The notes under the pieces were generated by a model. That model did no database searches, was not told the DNA's origin, and saw only the letters and a program-made list of their open reading frames with translations. The position numbers and the translations under genes are program-made. A stretch of 64,000 nucleotides of DNA, from assembly GCF_001006005.1 (NCBI RefSeq), contig NZ_CP011254.1, positions 2,666,001 to 2,730,000 of the forward strand. The letters are read 5' to 3'. This DNA is from Serratia fonticola. GTDB lineage: Bacteria; Pseudomonadota; Gammaproteobacteria; Enterobacterales; Enterobacteriaceae. This document shows, piece after piece, positions 1-11,388 of this stretch (within the stretch, counting starts at the first letter, position 1; each line of letters opens with the position of its first letter).

Positions 1-68
1 GTGACCAAATCCGGCCCAACCCCGGCAGGCTCGCCGGGGGTGATGACGATACGGTTATTGCGGTGCAT
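1..68 (-). CDS. pdxA: 4-hydroxythreonine-4-phosphate dehydrogenase PdxA, N-terminus only
   Basis: Only the first 22 codons are inside the window; the rest runs off the left edge. Reading the minus strand from the ATG at 68 gives a peptide containing [13 protein letters not shown], which is the characteristic PdxA start. PdxA oxidises 4-phosphohydroxy-L-threonine in pyridoxal phosphate synthesis. The start lies inside the last codons of surA, so the two reading frames overlap by 14 bp and are probably translationally coupled, as in the surA-pdxA operon of other enterobacteria. Confidence 0.85.
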   Translation of the reverse strand, partial: MHRNNRIVITPGEPAGVGPDLV

Positions 69-1356
69 TGCTTCCATCGAGGATCTTCACGTAAGCAGCG
101 GCACGTTGTTCCTGCATCCAGGTTTGCGCTTCTTCGGCAAACTTGCGGTTAAACAGCATGCGGTAGGCACGATCTTTCTGCGCCGCATCGGTTTTATCCA
201 CCTGGCGGGTATCCAGCAACTGGATCAGGTGCCAGCCAAAGGAAGAGTGTACCGGCTCGCTGACCTGGCCTTTTTGCAGCTTCAGCAGCGCATCGCGGAA
301 GGCTGGATCGTACATGTCTGGTGAAGCCCAACCCAGATCGCCGCCCTGCAGGGCTGAGCCTGGATCTTGTGACAGCTGTTTGGCCTCGTCTTCAAACTTC
401 GCTTTGCCGCTCTTGATGGCCGCAGACACTTCTTGCAGCTTGGCGCGTGCCTGATCGTCGGTCATCACCACTGAAGGTTTCAGCAGGATATGGCGGGCAT
501 GCACTTCGGTCACGGAAATCGACTGGGTACCGCCACGGATATCGTTGACCTTCAGGATATGGAAGCCGACGCCGGAGCGGATCGGGCCAACCACGTCGCC
601 TTTTTTGGCGCTGGACAGACGTTCTGCGAACAGCGTTGGCATTTCCTGCAGTTTACCCCAACCCATCTGGCCGCCTTTCAGCGCCTGTGAGTCGGCGGAG
701 TAGGTGATCGCCAGCTTGCCGAAATCGGCACCGCCGGTCGCTTCACCCACCAGACGTTTCGCCAGCGCTTCGGCTTCATCAACCTGCTTCTGCGATGGGT
801 TTTCTGGCAGCGGGATCAGGATGTGGCTGATGTTGATATCGGTTTCACCGCCGTTCTGCGCGCCGACCTGTTTGGCCAACGCGTCAACTTCCTGTGGCAG
901 GATGGTGACACGGCGACGCACTTCGTTGTTACGCACTTCCGAGGTCAGCATTTCCTTGCGGATCTGCGCACGGTAAGTGTTGTAGTTAAGACCTTCATAC
1001 GCCAAGCGGCTACGCAGCTGATCCAGGCTCATCTTGTTCTGGGCGGCGATATTGCCGATCGCCTTGTCCAGATCGGCATCGCTGACGGTGATCCCCATTT
1101 TTTGCGCCATCTGCAGCAGGATATTATCCATAATCAGACGTTCAATAATCTGGTGACGCAACGTATTGTCGTCTGGCAATTGCTGGCCAGCCTGCTGTGC
1201 GTTGAGTTTCACCGATTGCATCAGGCCGTTCACGTCGCTCTCGAGTACTACGCCGTTATCGACGACGGCGGCGACTTTATCCATTTGTTGCGGTGCTGCG
1301 AACGCGGTATTGGCACAAACCACCAATCCGAGAAGAAGCGTTCTCCAGTTCTTCAT
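55..1356 (-). CDS. surA: Periplasmic chaperone and peptidyl-prolyl isomerase SurA
   Basis: 433 residues, close to the usual enterobacterial length. Residues 1-20 are a Sec signal peptide ending in NTAFA before APQQ. A SurA N-terminal chaperone domain follows, then two parvulin domains (about 175-275 and 285-385), with the typical blocks ISHILIPL and ARHILLKP. SurA escorts unfolded outer-membrane proteins, including LptD, across the periplasm to the BAM complex. It lies downstream of lptD with a gap of about 67 bp and upstream of pdxA with an overlap, so the three are likely co-transcribed. No anomaly seen. Confidence 0.97.
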   Translation of the reverse strand: MKNWRTLLLGLVVCANTAFAAPQQMDKVAAVVDNGVVLESDVNGLMQSVKLNAQQAGQQLPDDNTLRHQIIERLIMDNILLQMAQKMGITVSDADLDKAIGNIAAQNKMSLDQLRSRLAYEGLNYNTYRAQIRKEMLTSEVRNNEVRRRVTILPQEVDALAKQVGAQNGGETDINISHILIPLPENPSQKQVDEAEALAKRLVGEATGGADFGKLAITYSADSQALKGGQMGWGKLQEMPTLFAERLSSAKKGDVVGPIRSGVGFHILKVNDIRGGTQSISVTEVHARHILLKPSVVMTDDQARAKLQEVSAAIKSGKAKFEDEAKQLSQDPGSALQGGDLGWASPDMYDPAFRDALLKLQKGQVSEPVHSSFGWHLIQLLDTRQVDKTDAAQKDRAYRMLFNRKFAEEAQTWMQEQRAAAYVKILDGSNAPQ

Positions 1357-1423
1357 ACATTTCCCGTTATCTGTTTCCGCAAATGCGGGTGAAAGTTGTT
1401 TTTTTTCAATTCGTTAATCAATA

Positions 1424-3790
1424 TCAGAATGCGCGTTGGTAAGGCAGAATACCCGAACGCAGCATTTCATTGGTGCCAAGGCTGTGATCGCTGCTCAAAC
1501 CACGCAGTTCGACGTTGAATGAAACTTTGTTATCGTACTTGCTGACCTGATTGCCGTAGTCCCAATCGGTGATCTTGCGTTCGTAACCCACGTTAACTGC
1601 CCAGCAGCAGGTGTTATAGCGCAGGCCGACCAACTGGTTAGCGGTTTGTTTCGCACGGGTATCGTAGTAATACGCCCCGACCACTGCCCAACGATCGGCA
1701 ATCGGCCAACTGGCCACCAGACCGACCTGTGAAATACCGTCCTGATAGCCTGGGTTGCTGATATCCGGCAGGGTTGCCGAAATATATTCCGGGCTGGCAT
1801 AACGGTAGTTCAACTGCACCATACGATTCTGATCCTGACGATATTCCACTACCGCGTCGCCTAACGCGAAGCTGTCAAGACGGGTGTCATATTGCACACC
1901 ACCGCGCAGGCCCCAGCGATCGTCAATCTTCCAATAGGTGTCACCAGCCCAGACGACGCTGCCGGTATCATCGCTATTATCAAAGTTGCTACTTTGATCC
2001 CCGGTCCGCGAGCGGCTGAGGTAGTAGATTTGACCTACGGAAACGTTAAAACGTTCAACCAGTGCGTCATCATAAATACGCGAGGTGACACCAGCCGCCA
2101 CACGGTTCTGCGAGGCGATGCGATCCAGGCCGCTGTAGGAGCGGTCGCGGAACAGGCCCGAGTAGTCGGTTTGCAGCAGGGTTGAGTCATAAGTATAGAT
2201 ATCGCTTTGATCGCGATAAGGCACGTACAGGTACTGCATACGTGGCTCGATGGTTTGGGTATAACCTTCTGACCAATCCATTGGACGATCGAACACTACT
2301 TTGCCATCGGTCTTGAACTGCGGCAGTACGCGGTTGACCGAATCTTCCAGGTCGGGAACCGGGCTCCCCGGGTTACGGCTGGCATAGTCAGCGGCAAAAC
2401 CGTTCGGGATGGTCTGCTGGAAATGCGTCGCCATCAGTTTGGCTTCGGTATTCAGGCTGCCCCAACTGTTGACCAGCGGCAGATTGATCGCCGGTTCAAT
2501 GTGCCAACGGGTGGCTTCCGGGTTATTCGGGTTGACGCTGGTAAAGTTGGCAACCTGGCCGTAGGTGTGGAAATCAAACGGACCGATATCCGATTTATAG
2601 TAGTTGAGATCCAACTGCGGCTGTGCACGGTAGGCGTTCTGGTTACCTGCACCGCTGAAGATCTGGAACTGCTTGGAGGCCAGCGTGGCATCCCAGTTCT
2701 CATCGGCATAACCGACGCTGAATTTCTGCGTGGCGTAGCCATCGGTGGTGGAACCGTATTTGGAATCCAGATCGGTGAAGTAATAAGGATCGCTGACCTT
2801 GGTGTAGTCGACGTTGAAACGCCACACCTGATTCATTACGCCGTTATGACCCCAGTAGAACAGCCAGCGCTTGCTGTCGTCGACATCACCGTGATCTTTT
2901 TCGTACTCCCTATCGCTTGGCAGCCAGTCAAAGGCCATAGTGCCCAGACCCGGTTGCAACAGATAACGGAATTCGTTCTGCCACTGCAGACCACGATTCG
3001 TCATGTAGTGCGGGGTGATGGTGGCATCAAAGTTTGGTGCAATGTTCCAGTAATACGGCAGCATGAACTCGAAGCCGTTATTACTGCCATATTTGGCATT
3101 GGGGATCAGGAAGCCGGAGCGGCGCTTATTGCCCACCGGCAGCTGCAAATAGGGGCTGTAGAACACTGGCACCTTGCCAATCTTGAAGCGGGCGTTCCAC
3201 ACTTCGGCCACTTCTTCTTCGCGATCGTGGATCACTTCGGAGCCCACTACGCTCCAGCTGTCATCGCCAGGCAGGCAAGAGGTGAAGGTACCGTTTTCCA
3301 GGATGGTGTAGCGGTTTTGACCGCGCATCTTCATCTTGTCGGCGTCACCACGCCCTTGGCGGCCCACCATCTGATAGTCGCCCTGGTAGACGTCGGTATC
3401 TTTAGTGTTCAGGTTTGACCAGGCTTTAGGGCCTTTCAGTTTGATCTGATTATCCGCGTAGTTCACGTCACCGGTGGCGGTAACGGTACGGATGGGATCC
3501 GGCTGCCCGTCTTTTTGCGTCTGCTTCAGCTCAACCTGCTTCGCCGTCAGGGTGCTGTTGCCCTGTTCGACGTTGACGTTGCCGGTGAACAGCGCGTTGT
3601 TCGGATAGTTGGCTTGTGAATCATCAGAAATGATGGTGACCGGCAGACTGTTGGGGTCGCCGCTGATCACGGGTTTATCATAAACAGGTACACCGAGCAT
3701 ACATTGCTCGGCCAGATCTGCCAGCGCGTGCTGACTATATATCGCCGTCCAAATTAACGTGGCCAGCAGTGTTGGGAAACTTTTTTTCAT
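1424..3790 (-). CDS. lptD: LPS-assembly outer membrane protein LptD
   Basis: 788 residues. Residues 1-24 form a signal peptide ending in QHALA. An OstA/LptA-like periplasmic domain (about 50-200) precedes a large beta-barrel. The four cysteines needed for the inter-domain disulfides are present: C30, one in TSCLPG near 172, and the adjacent pair in NTCCWAV near 725. LptD with the lipoprotein LptE inserts lipopolysaccharide into the outer leaflet. It is the first gene of lptD-surA-pdxA and is divergent from djlA. The E. coli gene is sigma-E controlled; I could not see a convincing sigma-E site in the 3791-4020 region. Confidence 0.97.
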   Translation of the reverse strand: MKKSFPTLLATLIWTAIYSQHALADLAEQCMLGVPVYDKPVISGDPNSLPVTIISDDSQANYPNNALFTGNVNVEQGNSTLTAKQVELKQTQKDGQPDPIRTVTATGDVNYADNQIKLKGPKAWSNLNTKDTDVYQGDYQMVGRQGRGDADKMKMRGQNRYTILENGTFTSCLPGDDSWSVVGSEVIHDREEEVAEVWNARFKIGKVPVFYSPYLQLPVGNKRRSGFLIPNAKYGSNNGFEFMLPYYWNIAPNFDATITPHYMTNRGLQWQNEFRYLLQPGLGTMAFDWLPSDREYEKDHGDVDDSKRWLFYWGHNGVMNQVWRFNVDYTKVSDPYYFTDLDSKYGSTTDGYATQKFSVGYADENWDATLASKQFQIFSGAGNQNAYRAQPQLDLNYYKSDIGPFDFHTYGQVANFTSVNPNNPEATRWHIEPAINLPLVNSWGSLNTEAKLMATHFQQTIPNGFAADYASRNPGSPVPDLEDSVNRVLPQFKTDGKVVFDRPMDWSEGYTQTIEPRMQYLYVPYRDQSDIYTYDSTLLQTDYSGLFRDRSYSGLDRIASQNRVAAGVTSRIYDDALVERFNVSVGQIYYLSRSRTGDQSSNFDNSDDTGSVVWAGDTYWKIDDRWGLRGGVQYDTRLDSFALGDAVVEYRQDQNRMVQLNYRYASPEYISATLPDISNPGYQDGISQVGLVASWPIADRWAVVGAYYYDTRAKQTANQLVGLRYNTCCWAVNVGYERKITDWDYGNQVSKYDNKVSFNVELRGLSSDHSLGTNEMLRSGILPYQRAF

Positions 3791-4020
3791 ACGCGGTTTT
3801 GGTGTTCCGTCATCAGAGGCGTCATGTCCGGCAAACGGTCAGAGACTATATCACTCATCAGCGTTGCGCTAGTGTTAAATCCTGCCGTTCGATTGCGTCG
3901 TCGTTAGGCGCAGAGATAAATGACAGGTATGATAATCGAATTCTTGGAAAAAATCGCCTTAACCCTTGCGCGTACCGATGGGGATACACGGCTTATTACG
4001 GTTTGATAGTTGGGGAGTAT
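3791..4020. other. Divergent lptD/djlA intergenic region
   Basis: This 230-bp gap must hold the promoters of both lptD (minus) and djlA (plus). An open frame runs through it upstream of djlA, but it has no ribosome-binding site and does not resemble DjlA. Candidate -10 hexamers exist on the minus strand, but no pairing with a good -35 or a GAACTT-type sigma-E -35 is convincing, so no promoter is assigned. Confidence 0.4.
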
Positions 4021-4854
4021 ATGCAGTATTGGGGAAAACTGCTCGGAGTGATTGTCGCCATTTGGGCTGGCGGCGGATTCTGGGGTGTCGTGCTGGGGTT
4101 GATCGTTGGCCATATGATCGATACCGCACGTAATAACAAGCGCAGCCGGGGCTTCTTTACCGATCAGCAAACGCGGCAGACGTTATTTTTCCGCACTACC
4201 TTTCAGGTTATGGGGCATCTGACCAAATCGAAAGGGCGGGTGACCGAAGCCGATATCCAGATAGCCAGCCTGTTTATGGACCGCCTGCAACTGCATGGTG
4301 AGGCCCGTACCGCGGCGCAGCAGGCGTTCCGCGAAGGCAAGCACAGCCAGTTTCCGCTGCGTGAAACCTTGCAGCAGTTACGCAGCATCTGTTTTGGTCG
4401 CTTTGACCTGATTCGGATGTTTCTGGAAATTCAGATCCAGGCCGCGTTTGCCGACGGCTCGCTGCATCCGAATGAACGCCAGGTGCTGTATGTGATCGCC
4501 GAAGAGTTGGGGATCTCCCGCGCTCAGTTCGATCAGTTCCTCAGCATGATTGAAGGCGGGCGTCAGTTTGGCGGCGGCAGCTGGCAGGGGCAGCAAGGGG
4601 GATACTCCCAGGGCGGCTATCAGCAGGCGCAACGTGGCCCAACGCTGGAAGATGCCTGCAAGGTGCTGGGCGTGAGCAGCAGCGACGATGCCACCACCAT
4701 CAAGCGTGCCTATCGTAAACTGATGGGCGAGCATCACCCGGATAAGCTGGTTGCTAAGGGATTACCGCCGGAAATGATGGAGATGGCGAAACAGAAAGCG
4801 CAGGAGATCCAGGCAGCCTACGACCTGATCAAACGCGAGAAGGGCTTCAAGTAG
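4021..4854 (+). CDS. djlA: Membrane-anchored DnaJ-like co-chaperone DjlA
   Basis: 277 residues. The start is the ATG at 4021, preceded by GGGGAG; the upstream in-frame extension is ignored because family members begin with MQYWGK. Residues 1-33 form one glycine-rich transmembrane segment, followed by a TerB-like helical domain, a Gly/Gln-rich linker (about 180-205) and a C-terminal J domain with the HPD motif in EHHPDKL. DjlA stimulates DnaK and is linked to Rcs envelope signalling and capsule synthesis. It is a single gene between lptD and rluA. Confidence 0.95.
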   Translation: MQYWGKLLGVIVAIWAGGGFWGVVLGLIVGHMIDTARNNKRSRGFFTDQQTRQTLFFRTTFQVMGHLTKSKGRVTEADIQIASLFMDRLQLHGEARTAAQQAFREGKHSQFPLRETLQQLRSICFGRFDLIRMFLEIQIQAAFADGSLHPNERQVLYVIAEELGISRAQFDQFLSMIEGGRQFGGGSWQGQQGGYSQGGYQQAQRGPTLEDACKVLGVSSSDDATTIKRAYRKLMGEHHPDKLVAKGLPPEMMEMAKQKAQEIQAAYDLIKREKGFK

Positions 4855-4856
4855 TC

Positions 4857-4878
4857 AAGGGCGCCGCATGCGGCGCCC
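4857..4878. terminator. Bidirectional hairpin between djlA and rluA
   Basis: A near-perfect palindrome GGCGCCGCATGCGGCGCC lies directly after the djlA stop and just before the convergent rluA stop. It lacks a long T run in either direction. It also resembles the GGGCGC palindromes elsewhere in this window. Confidence 0.6.
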
Positions 4879-4883
4879 CAAAC

Positions 4884-5534
4884 TCAGAAATCCGGTTCTA
4901 CGCGAAAATGCATCGGGGTCTGAAACGCGGGGTGGGTGATGCGCAGCTCTTGTGCGTGCAGTTGCAGGCGCGGTGCCATCGCCTTGGCCTCTGGCGGGGC
5001 GTAGAAGCCATCGCCGAGAATGGGGTGACCCAATGCCAGCATATGCACACGCAATTGGTGTGAGCGCCCTGTAATGGGCAGCAGCTTGACCCGTGTGCTG
5101 CCATCCGCGTCCCGGGAAAGCACCACATATTCGGTCTGCGCGGCCTTGCCGGTTTCGAAACAGACTTTCTGCAAGGGCCGGTTCGGCCAGTCGCAAATCA
5201 GCGGTAAATCTACCAACCCTTCATCCTGTGCCATATGCCCCCATACGCGGGCGATGTAGCATTTTTTCGGCTCGCGTTCGCGGAACTGGCGTTTTAGCTC
5301 ACGCTCGGCGGCCTTGTTCAATGCCACCACGATCACCCCGCTGGTAGCCATATCCAGGCGATGCACGGATTCCGCCGCAGGAAAGTCTGCCTGGATGCGC
5401 GTCATCAGGCTGTCCTTGTTCTCCGGGGCACGGCCAGGCACGGAAAGCAGCCCGCTAGGTTTGTTGACCACGATGATGTGCTCATCCTGATACAGCACGT
5501 GCATCGGATCTTGCGGGGGATTGTAAGGTTCCAT
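4884..5534 (-). CDS. rluA: Dual-specificity rRNA/tRNA pseudouridine synthase RluA
   Basis: 216 residues, near the family norm. The RluA-type catalytic motif HRLDMATSG (about residues 58-66) carries the nucleophilic aspartate. The conserved C-terminal blocks GRSHQLRVHM and HPILGDGFY are present. The enzyme makes pseudouridine at position 746 of 23S rRNA and position 32 of several tRNAs in E. coli. It lies downstream of rapA on the same strand, with a hairpin between them. Confidence 0.96.
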   Translation of the reverse strand: MEPYNPPQDPMHVLYQDEHIIVVNKPSGLLSVPGRAPENKDSLMTRIQADFPAAESVHRLDMATSGVIVVALNKAAERELKRQFREREPKKCYIARVWGHMAQDEGLVDLPLICDWPNRPLQKVCFETGKAAQTEYVVLSRDADGSTRVKLLPITGRSHQLRVHMLALGHPILGDGFYAPPEAKAMAPRLQLHAQELRITHPAFQTPMHFRVEPDF

Positions 5535-5558
5535 GTTAGCTCCGCTGAGAAGGGCAAA

Positions 5559-5580
5559 CCGGGGAGCCTTGGCTCCCCGT
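5559..5580 (-). terminator. Hairpin downstream of rapA
   Basis: Perfect 8-bp inverted repeat GGGGAGCC-TT-GGCTCCCC immediately after the rapA stop codon. The following T tract is weak, so read-through into rluA is possible. Confidence 0.6.
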
Positions 5581-5588
5581 TAAGTGGA

Positions 5589-8495
5589 TCACTGGTGCGT
5601 CACCACGACCAGGCGAATAGCATCCAGCCGCCATCCCGCTTCGTTGAGGTTAATCAGCACCTGCTTGCGGTTGAACTCCAGCGCTTCGACTTCGTCATCA
5701 CGGATATTCGGGTTAACCGCTTTCAGGGCTTCCAGACGTGCCAGCTCGGTGCTCAGCTTGTCATCGGCCTCTTGCTTGGCCTGTTCGATCAGGGCGCGCG
5801 CCTGTTCTTCCACCAGGCTTTCTGCCTGTTGCAGCATCACGTGCACTTCTTGCTGCACTGCGTTGACCAGCTTGCTGGACGTGTGGCGATTGACCGCGTT
5901 CAGTTGGCGGTTAAAGCTTTCAAACTCGACCTGTGCCGCCAGGTTGGTTCCCTTGCGATCCATCAACATGCGGATCGGCGTTGGCGGCAGGAAGCGGGTC
6001 AGCTGCAGGTGTTTAGGGGCCTGGGCTTCAACCACATACACCAGTTCGACCAGCAGGGTGCCCACCGGCAGCGCCTTGTTTTTCAACAGGGAAACTGCAC
6101 AGCTCCCGGTATCGCCGGAGAGGATCAGATCCAGCCCGTTGCGGATAATCGGGTGTTCCCAACTGACAAACTGGGCATCTTCACGCGACAGCGCCTGCTC
6201 GCGATCGAACGTCACGGTGCAGCCATCCTGCGGCAGCCCCGGGAAGTCCGGTACCAGCATATGGTCGGATGGGGTTAGGACGATCAGGTTGTCGCTGCGG
6301 TCTTCCTGATTGATGCCGACGATATCGAACAGGTTGAGCGCAAAGCTCACCAGGTTAACGTCGTTGTCCTGTGCCGCAATGGCTTCCGCCAGCGCCTGCG
6401 CTTTGTCACCGCCGTTGGAGTGCATTTCCAGCAGACGGTCACGGCCCTGTTCCAGCTGCGTTTTCAGCTGTTTGTGCTGCTGGTTACAGGCATGGATAAA
6501 CTCGTCCAGACCTTCCTGCTCGGTAGGGGCGGCCAGGTAGCCAATCAGTTGCTCGTAGCAGCTGTCATAAATCGGCCGGCCGGTTGGACAGGTGTGCTCG
6601 AAGGCATCCAGCCCTTCATGGAACCAGCGGCCCAGCACGGCCTGAGCGGTGTTTTCCAGGTACGGCACCATGATCTGGATGTCGTGCATCTGGCCAATAC
6701 GATCCAGACGGCCAATACGCTGTTCCAGCAGATCCGGGTTGAACGGCAGATCGAACATCACCATCTGGCTGGCAAACTGGAAGTTACGCCCTTCCGAACC
6801 GATTTCGGAGCACAGCAGTACCTGCGCGCCTTCTTCCTGTGAAGCGAAGTAGGCGGCGGCGCGATCGCGTTCGATAATGCTCAGCCCTTCGTGGAACACG
6901 GCGGCACGGATCGCTTCGCGCTCACGCAGCACCTGCTCCAGTTGCAGAGCGGTCGCTGCCTGGGCGCAAATCACTAATACTTTCTCATGACGGTTGGCGA
7001 CCAGATAATCCAGCAGCCACTCAACGCGCGGATCGAAGTTCCACCAGGTTGCATTCTCCCCTTCGAACTCCTGATAAATCTGTTCTGGGTAGAGCATGTC
7101 GCGGGCGCGGGCTTCGACGGTTTTCTTGGCGCTCATGATGCCGGACACCTTGATCGCTGTCTGATATTGCGTTGGCAACGGCAGTTTGATCTGGTGCAGG
7201 TGGCGACGTGGGAAGCCTTTTACGCCGTTACGGGTATTACGGAACAGCACGCGGCTGGTGCCGTGGCGATCCATCAGCATGGTGACCAGTTCCTGGCGTG
7301 CCTGCTCGCTGTTGTCGGTATCGCTGTTGGCCGCTTTCAGCAGGGGTTCAATGTCCTGCTCGTCGATCAGCTCACCCAGCAGGTTCAGCTTGTCATCCGC
7401 CAGGCGCTCGCCGCTCAGCAGCAGCGTCACCGCATCGGCTACCGGACGGTATTTCTGCTGATCGGTGACAAACTCCTGGTAGTCATGGAAACGGCTGGGA
7501 TCCAGCAGGCGCAAGCGGGCAAAGTGGCTTTGCTGGCCAAGCTGCTCCGGGGTTGCCGTCAACAACAGTACGCCCGGGATGTGTTCCGCCAACTGTTCAA
7601 TCACCTGATATTCACGGCTCGGCGCGTCTTCGCTCCAGGCGAGGTGGTGAGCTTCGTCTACCACCAGCAGATCCCAGTGGGCATCGGCCAACTGCTCAAG
7701 GCGCTGTTTGTTGCGACGCACGAAATCCAGCGAGCAGATCACCAACTGTTCGGTTTCGAACGGGTTGCTGCTGTCGAGCATCGCTTCGGAATAGCGGCTA
7801 TCGTCAAACAGTGAGAAATAGAGGTTGAAGCGACGCATCATTTCAACCAGCCACTGGTGTTGCAGGGTTTCCGGCACCACGATCAGCACGCGTTCGGCGC
7901 GGCCAGCCAGCAGTTGTTGATGAATAATCATCCCGGCTTCGATGGTTTTACCCAGGCCCACTTCATCGGCCAACAGAACTCGCGGCGCATGGCGCTGGCC
8001 GACTTCGTAGGCGATATGCAATTGGTGCGGGATCAGGCTGGCGCGCATACCACGCAGGCCAGCGAACGGCAGGCGATACTGTTCGCTCTGGTATTTGCGG
8101 GCGCGGAAACGCAGCGCAAAGCGATCCATGCGGTCAATCTGACCGGCAAACAGGCGGTCTTGCGGTTTACTGAAGGTCAGCTTACTGTCCAGCAGCACCT
8201 CACGCATAGCGACGCCGCTTTCCTGGGTGTCCAGACGCGTGCCGATATAGGTCAACAGACCGTTATCCTCTTTGACTTCCTCCACCTGCAACTGCCAGCC
8301 TTCGTGGTTGCTGATGGTGTCGCCCGGGTTAAACATCACGCGGGTGATTGGCGAGTCGTTTCTGGCATAGAGGCGGTTTTCACCGGTTGCGGGGAAAAGC
8401 AGGGTGACCATGCGCACGTCCAGTGCGACCACGGTTCCCAGTCCCAATTCGCTTTCCGTATCGCTGATCCAGCGTTGACCAAGTGTAAAAGGCAT
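5589..8495 (-). CDS. rapA: RNA polymerase-associated ATPase RapA (HepA)
   Basis: 968 residues, the same as E. coli RapA. It has the N-terminal Tudor-like domains, then a SWI2/SNF2 core: Walker A in [13 protein letters not shown] (about 177), the DEAH box in [10 protein letters not shown] (about 280), LLLTATP (motif III) and [10 protein letters not shown] (motif VI). It binds core RNA polymerase and recycles polymerase stalled in post-termination complexes, especially in high salt. It is transcribed away from polB-side sequences and followed by rluA. Confidence 0.98.
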   Translation of the reverse strand: MPFTLGQRWISDTESELGLGTVVALDVRMVTLLFPATGENRLYARNDSPITRVMFNPGDTISNHEGWQLQVEEVKEDNGLLTYIGTRLDTQESGVAMREVLLDSKLTFSKPQDRLFAGQIDRMDRFALRFRARKYQSEQYRLPFAGLRGMRASLIPHQLHIAYEVGQRHAPRVLLADEVGLGKTIEAGMIIHQQLLAGRAERVLIVVPETLQHQWLVEMMRRFNLYFSLFDDSRYSEAMLDSSNPFETEQLVICSLDFVRRNKQRLEQLADAHWDLLVVDEAHHLAWSEDAPSREYQVIEQLAEHIPGVLLLTATPEQLGQQSHFARLRLLDPSRFHDYQEFVTDQQKYRPVADAVTLLLSGERLADDKLNLLGELIDEQDIEPLLKAANSDTDNSEQARQELVTMLMDRHGTSRVLFRNTRNGVKGFPRRHLHQIKLPLPTQYQTAIKVSGIMSAKKTVEARARDMLYPEQIYQEFEGENATWWNFDPRVEWLLDYLVANRHEKVLVICAQAATALQLEQVLREREAIRAAVFHEGLSIIERDRAAAYFASQEEGAQVLLCSEIGSEGRNFQFASQMVMFDLPFNPDLLEQRIGRLDRIGQMHDIQIMVPYLENTAQAVLGRWFHEGLDAFEHTCPTGRPIYDSCYEQLIGYLAAPTEQEGLDEFIHACNQQHKQLKTQLEQGRDRLLEMHSNGGDKAQALAEAIAAQDNDVNLVSFALNLFDIVGINQEDRSDNLIVLTPSDHMLVPDFPGLPQDGCTVTFDREQALSREDAQFVSWEHPIIRNGLDLILSGDTGSCAVSLLKNKALPVGTLLVELVYVVEAQAPKHLQLTRFLPPTPIRMLMDRKGTNLAAQVEFESFNRQLNAVNRHTSSKLVNAVQQEVHVMLQQAESLVEEQARALIEQAKQEADDKLSTELARLEALKAVNPNIRDDEVEALEFNRKQVLINLNEAGWRLDAIRLVVVTHQ

Positions 8496-8851
8496 AGTTT
8501 GTCGGCTCGATTCTTATTAAGTAAGTCTTGCTACCCGGCAGATAAGCCAAGGGTAACCTGTTTCAACCGCTTGCTATTCCCGGCATCTTGCCTGCCACCG
8601 CGTTGTTACCGGTTGGCGAGCTTTATTTTCATTTAGCGGGTAATAGCCTGTTACGCCAGACGTCTGGTGACGGCATGGCGACAACGATGTTGTGAATAGT
8701 GGTTCAGAATTTGGGAAGGGCGCTATGGTAATGGAAGGCGGCGCATTCGTCACCTGTAAAACCCGATGATTTTTTCTTCCCAAATGCCGACTAACATCAG
8801 TAAAAAGAAAGGGTTTCCCCATGGGGTGGTATTACCCCCTGCTTTGACCGC
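8496..8851. other. rapA-polB intergenic region (356 bp)
   Basis: No coding sequence is supported here. It holds the rapA promoter region and the polB 3' end. Two palindromes stand out: a perfect 12-bp CCAGACGTCTGG at 8656-8667 and CCCCATGGGG at 8819-8828. Neither has a clear terminator T run; the first lies about 160 bp upstream of rapA and could be an operator, but that is speculation. Confidence 0.4.
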
Positions 8852-11218
8852 TCAGAACAGGCCTATCTGCCTGGTTACCAACGCCGAAAAATCGTCGTAC
8901 AGGAAGGGAAGTATAGCGTCTGCCACCGGTTGCAGCTGGCGTTCGAGATAATGATCGTAATCGATCGCGGATTGCCGGGTTTCCAGCGGCTCTGGCCCGG
9001 CTAGCGTCATTACATAGCTGATCCAGCCACCGTTCTGATATTGCAGCGGCCGCCCCTGTTGACGATTATAGTCATCGGCCAGCCGGGCTGCTCGGGCGTG
9101 TGGCGGGACATTGCGTTGATAGTCGTCCAGCTTGCGCCGCAGGCGTTTGCGGTAGACCAGCCGGTCGTCAAATTCGCCGTTCAGCGTTTTGGCCACGTAA
9201 TCGCGCACAAAGTCCTGATAGGGCTGGCGCTTGAAGATGCGTTGATAGAGCTGCTGCTGAAACTGCTGTGCCAGCGGGGTCCAGTCGGTGCGTACCGTTT
9301 CCAATCCTTTATACACCATCTCTTCACTGCCGTCCGGTTTGCTGATCAACCCGGCGTAGCGTTTTTTGCTGCCCTGCTCGGCACCGCGGATGGTGGGCAT
9401 TAAAAAGCGGGAATAGTGGGTTTCAAACTCCAGCTCCAGCGCATTTTCCAGCCCATATTGCTGTTGCAGATGCTGTTGCCACCATTGATTGACATGATCG
9501 AGCAGCTCGCGGCCAATCTCGGCGGCCTGCTGTTCACTGTGGGCCTTTTTCAGCCAGACAAAGGTCGAGTCCGTATCGCCGTAGATCACCTGGTAACCTT
9601 TAGCTTCGATCAACTCCCGCGTCTGGCGCATGATCTCGTGGCCGCGCAGGGTGATCGACGAGGCCAATCTGGGATCGAAGAAGCGACAGCCGCTCGATCC
9701 CAGCACGCCGTAGAACGCATTCATGATGATCTTGAGCGCCTGCGATAGCGGTTTGTTATTGTGGCGTTTGGCCGCTTCGCGCCCCTGCCAGATTTGGCGA
9801 ACAATCTCGGGAAGGCAGTGTTTGGTGCGGGAAAAGCGAGCCTGGCGAAAACCCGGCACTGAGTGTTCATCATCCGGGTGCTGCATACCTTCTACCAGCC
9901 CAACGGGATCGATCAGGAAGGTGCGGATGATCGACGGATACAGGCTTTTGTAATCCAGTACCAGCACCGAATCATACAGACCGGGCTGTGAATCCATCAC
10001 AAAGCCGCCGGGGCTGTGTTCTTCCGGCAACTCCCCAAGGTTAGGAGCCACATAGCCCTGGCGATGCATGCGCGGGATATAAAGGTGGTTGAAGGCCGCT
10101 ACCGAACCGCCGCTGCGATCGACCGCCAAGCCGGTCACGGTGGCGCGCTCGAGCAGGAAGGTCAAAAGTTCGGTTTTGGCGAAAATACGCGTCACCAGCT
10201 CGCAGTCTTTTAGGTTATAGCGGGCCAGGGCGGGTTTATCTTCGGCAAAACGACGGTCTATTTCTGCCATCCGCTGGTAAGGGTTGTCGATTGATTTTCC
10301 TTCCCCAAGTAGCGTTTGCGCCACATATTCCAGGCTGAAGGACGGGAAGTTCCAGGTGGCCGATTTCAGCGCCTCGATACCGTCGATAATCAATCGTCCG
10401 GAGGCCGAGGCGAAGAAGTGGTTTTGCTTAAAGCCGTGCTCGCGCCATTCCAACAGGTTACCGCCACGGCCAAAGCGCAGGGGGATCTGATAACGCTCGG
10501 CGTGTTTCTGCAGCACCCGCAGATCGAACTGCACCAGGTTCCAGCCAATGATAGCGTCGGGATCGTGCTGCTCCAGCCATTGGTTCAGGCGTTCCAGCAA
10601 CTGTGGGCGGCTGTTGCAGTATTCCAGCTCGAAATCCAGCGCTTCAGTGCCGCCGTTGGCCGGGCCGAGCATATACACTTGGCGTTGGCCACAGCCTTCC
10701 AGCGCGATGGAGTAAAGCTCGCCATGGGCGGTGGTTTCGATATCCAGTGATACCAGCTTTAACGTGGGGCGGTAGTCTGGGGCAGGCTTCATCTGGCCGT
10801 TGAGCCACAGGCCATGACCGTCGGGTTGGCCGTTGAACCACACCGGGGCGGTGATAAAGCGCTCCATCAGATAGCGTTCCGGCGGGCGGATATCAGCCTC
10901 AAACACGTTGACGCCGCCCTCTTTGAGCAGTTTTTCCAGCTTGATCAACTGACGATGCTGGCGGCAATAAAGGCCCATCACCGGACGGGAGTGGAAATCC
11001 TGCAGCGGCAAGGGTTTCAGCTCGACATGACGCTCTTCACGCAGCAGCAACTCTGCCCGCTGACGCTGTTCGGCGGGAATGAATGCCACGGAGGTCTGTG
11101 GGGCCAGCCGTAGCCGCTGTGGCCCGCTATCGGTTGCCAGCCAGAACTCAACTTCGGTCCCGGCGGGTGTATCACGCCAATGGCGAGTGAGTAAGAAACC
11201 CTGTTGTAGAGATGTCAC
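8852..11218 (-). CDS. polB: DNA polymerase II (family B, SOS-inducible)
   Basis: 788 residues, family B polymerase. The 3'-5' exonuclease acidic motifs are present: DIETT (Exo I, about 155), WNLVQFDLR (Exo II) and YNLKDCEL (Exo III). The polymerase motifs are DYKSLYPSI (A), [13 protein letters not shown] (B) and YGDTDST (C). Pol II takes part in replication restart and translesion synthesis. In E. coli it is dinA, repressed by LexA; a degenerate LexA-like sequence lies just upstream here. The neighbour across the promoter is a DedA gene rather than araD. Confidence 0.98.
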   Translation of the reverse strand: MTSLQQGFLLTRHWRDTPAGTEVEFWLATDSGPQRLRLAPQTSVAFIPAEQRQRAELLLREERHVELKPLPLQDFHSRPVMGLYCRQHRQLIKLEKLLKEGGVNVFEADIRPPERYLMERFITAPVWFNGQPDGHGLWLNGQMKPAPDYRPTLKLVSLDIETTAHGELYSIALEGCGQRQVYMLGPANGGTEALDFELEYCNSRPQLLERLNQWLEQHDPDAIIGWNLVQFDLRVLQKHAERYQIPLRFGRGGNLLEWREHGFKQNHFFASASGRLIIDGIEALKSATWNFPSFSLEYVAQTLLGEGKSIDNPYQRMAEIDRRFAEDKPALARYNLKDCELVTRIFAKTELLTFLLERATVTGLAVDRSGGSVAAFNHLYIPRMHRQGYVAPNLGELPEEHSPGGFVMDSQPGLYDSVLVLDYKSLYPSIIRTFLIDPVGLVEGMQHPDDEHSVPGFRQARFSRTKHCLPEIVRQIWQGREAAKRHNNKPLSQALKIIMNAFYGVLGSSGCRFFDPRLASSITLRGHEIMRQTRELIEAKGYQVIYGDTDSTFVWLKKAHSEQQAAEIGRELLDHVNQWWQQHLQQQYGLENALELEFETHYSRFLMPTIRGAEQGSKKRYAGLISKPDGSEEMVYKGLETVRTDWTPLAQQFQQQLYQRIFKRQPYQDFVRDYVAKTLNGEFDDRLVYRKRLRRKLDDYQRNVPPHARAARLADDYNRQQGRPLQYQNGGWISYVMTLAGPEPLETRQSAIDYDHYLERQLQPVADAILPFLYDDFSALVTRQIGLF

Positions 11219-11256
11219 TAGTTCCTGAGCATCGATGATCTATAGATGTTTATAGT

Positions 11257-11272
11257 ATGGGTTTTTATACAG
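11257..11272 (-). promoter_or_regulatory. Degenerate LexA-box-like sequence upstream of polB
   Basis: On the minus strand the 16-mer reads CTGTATAAAAACCCAT. The first half-site CTGT and the AT-rich spacer match a LexA box, and the left part agrees with my memory of the E. coli polB operator. The second half-site is CCAT instead of ACAG. It lies about 40 bp upstream of the polB start. It could be a weak operator or a relic. Confidence 0.35.
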
Positions 11273-11388
11273 TAATTGTCTATTATTGGCCGGATTGGCT
11301 AAATCTACATACAATTCAACGATTGACTCCCCCTGGCCCGCGCCGGACAATCCTTCGCCCATACGTTTAGCTTACCAACAGAGGTTTA

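Noticed and set aside
2423..3418. Long plus-strand frame opposite lptD
   Set aside because: Antisense shadow of a GC-rich gene with strong codon bias; no homology and no ribosome-binding site.
3769..4020. N-terminal extension of djlA
   Set aside because: The DjlA family starts at MQYWGK (4021) with a good ribosome-binding site; the extension overlaps the lptD promoter region and is arginine/serine rich.
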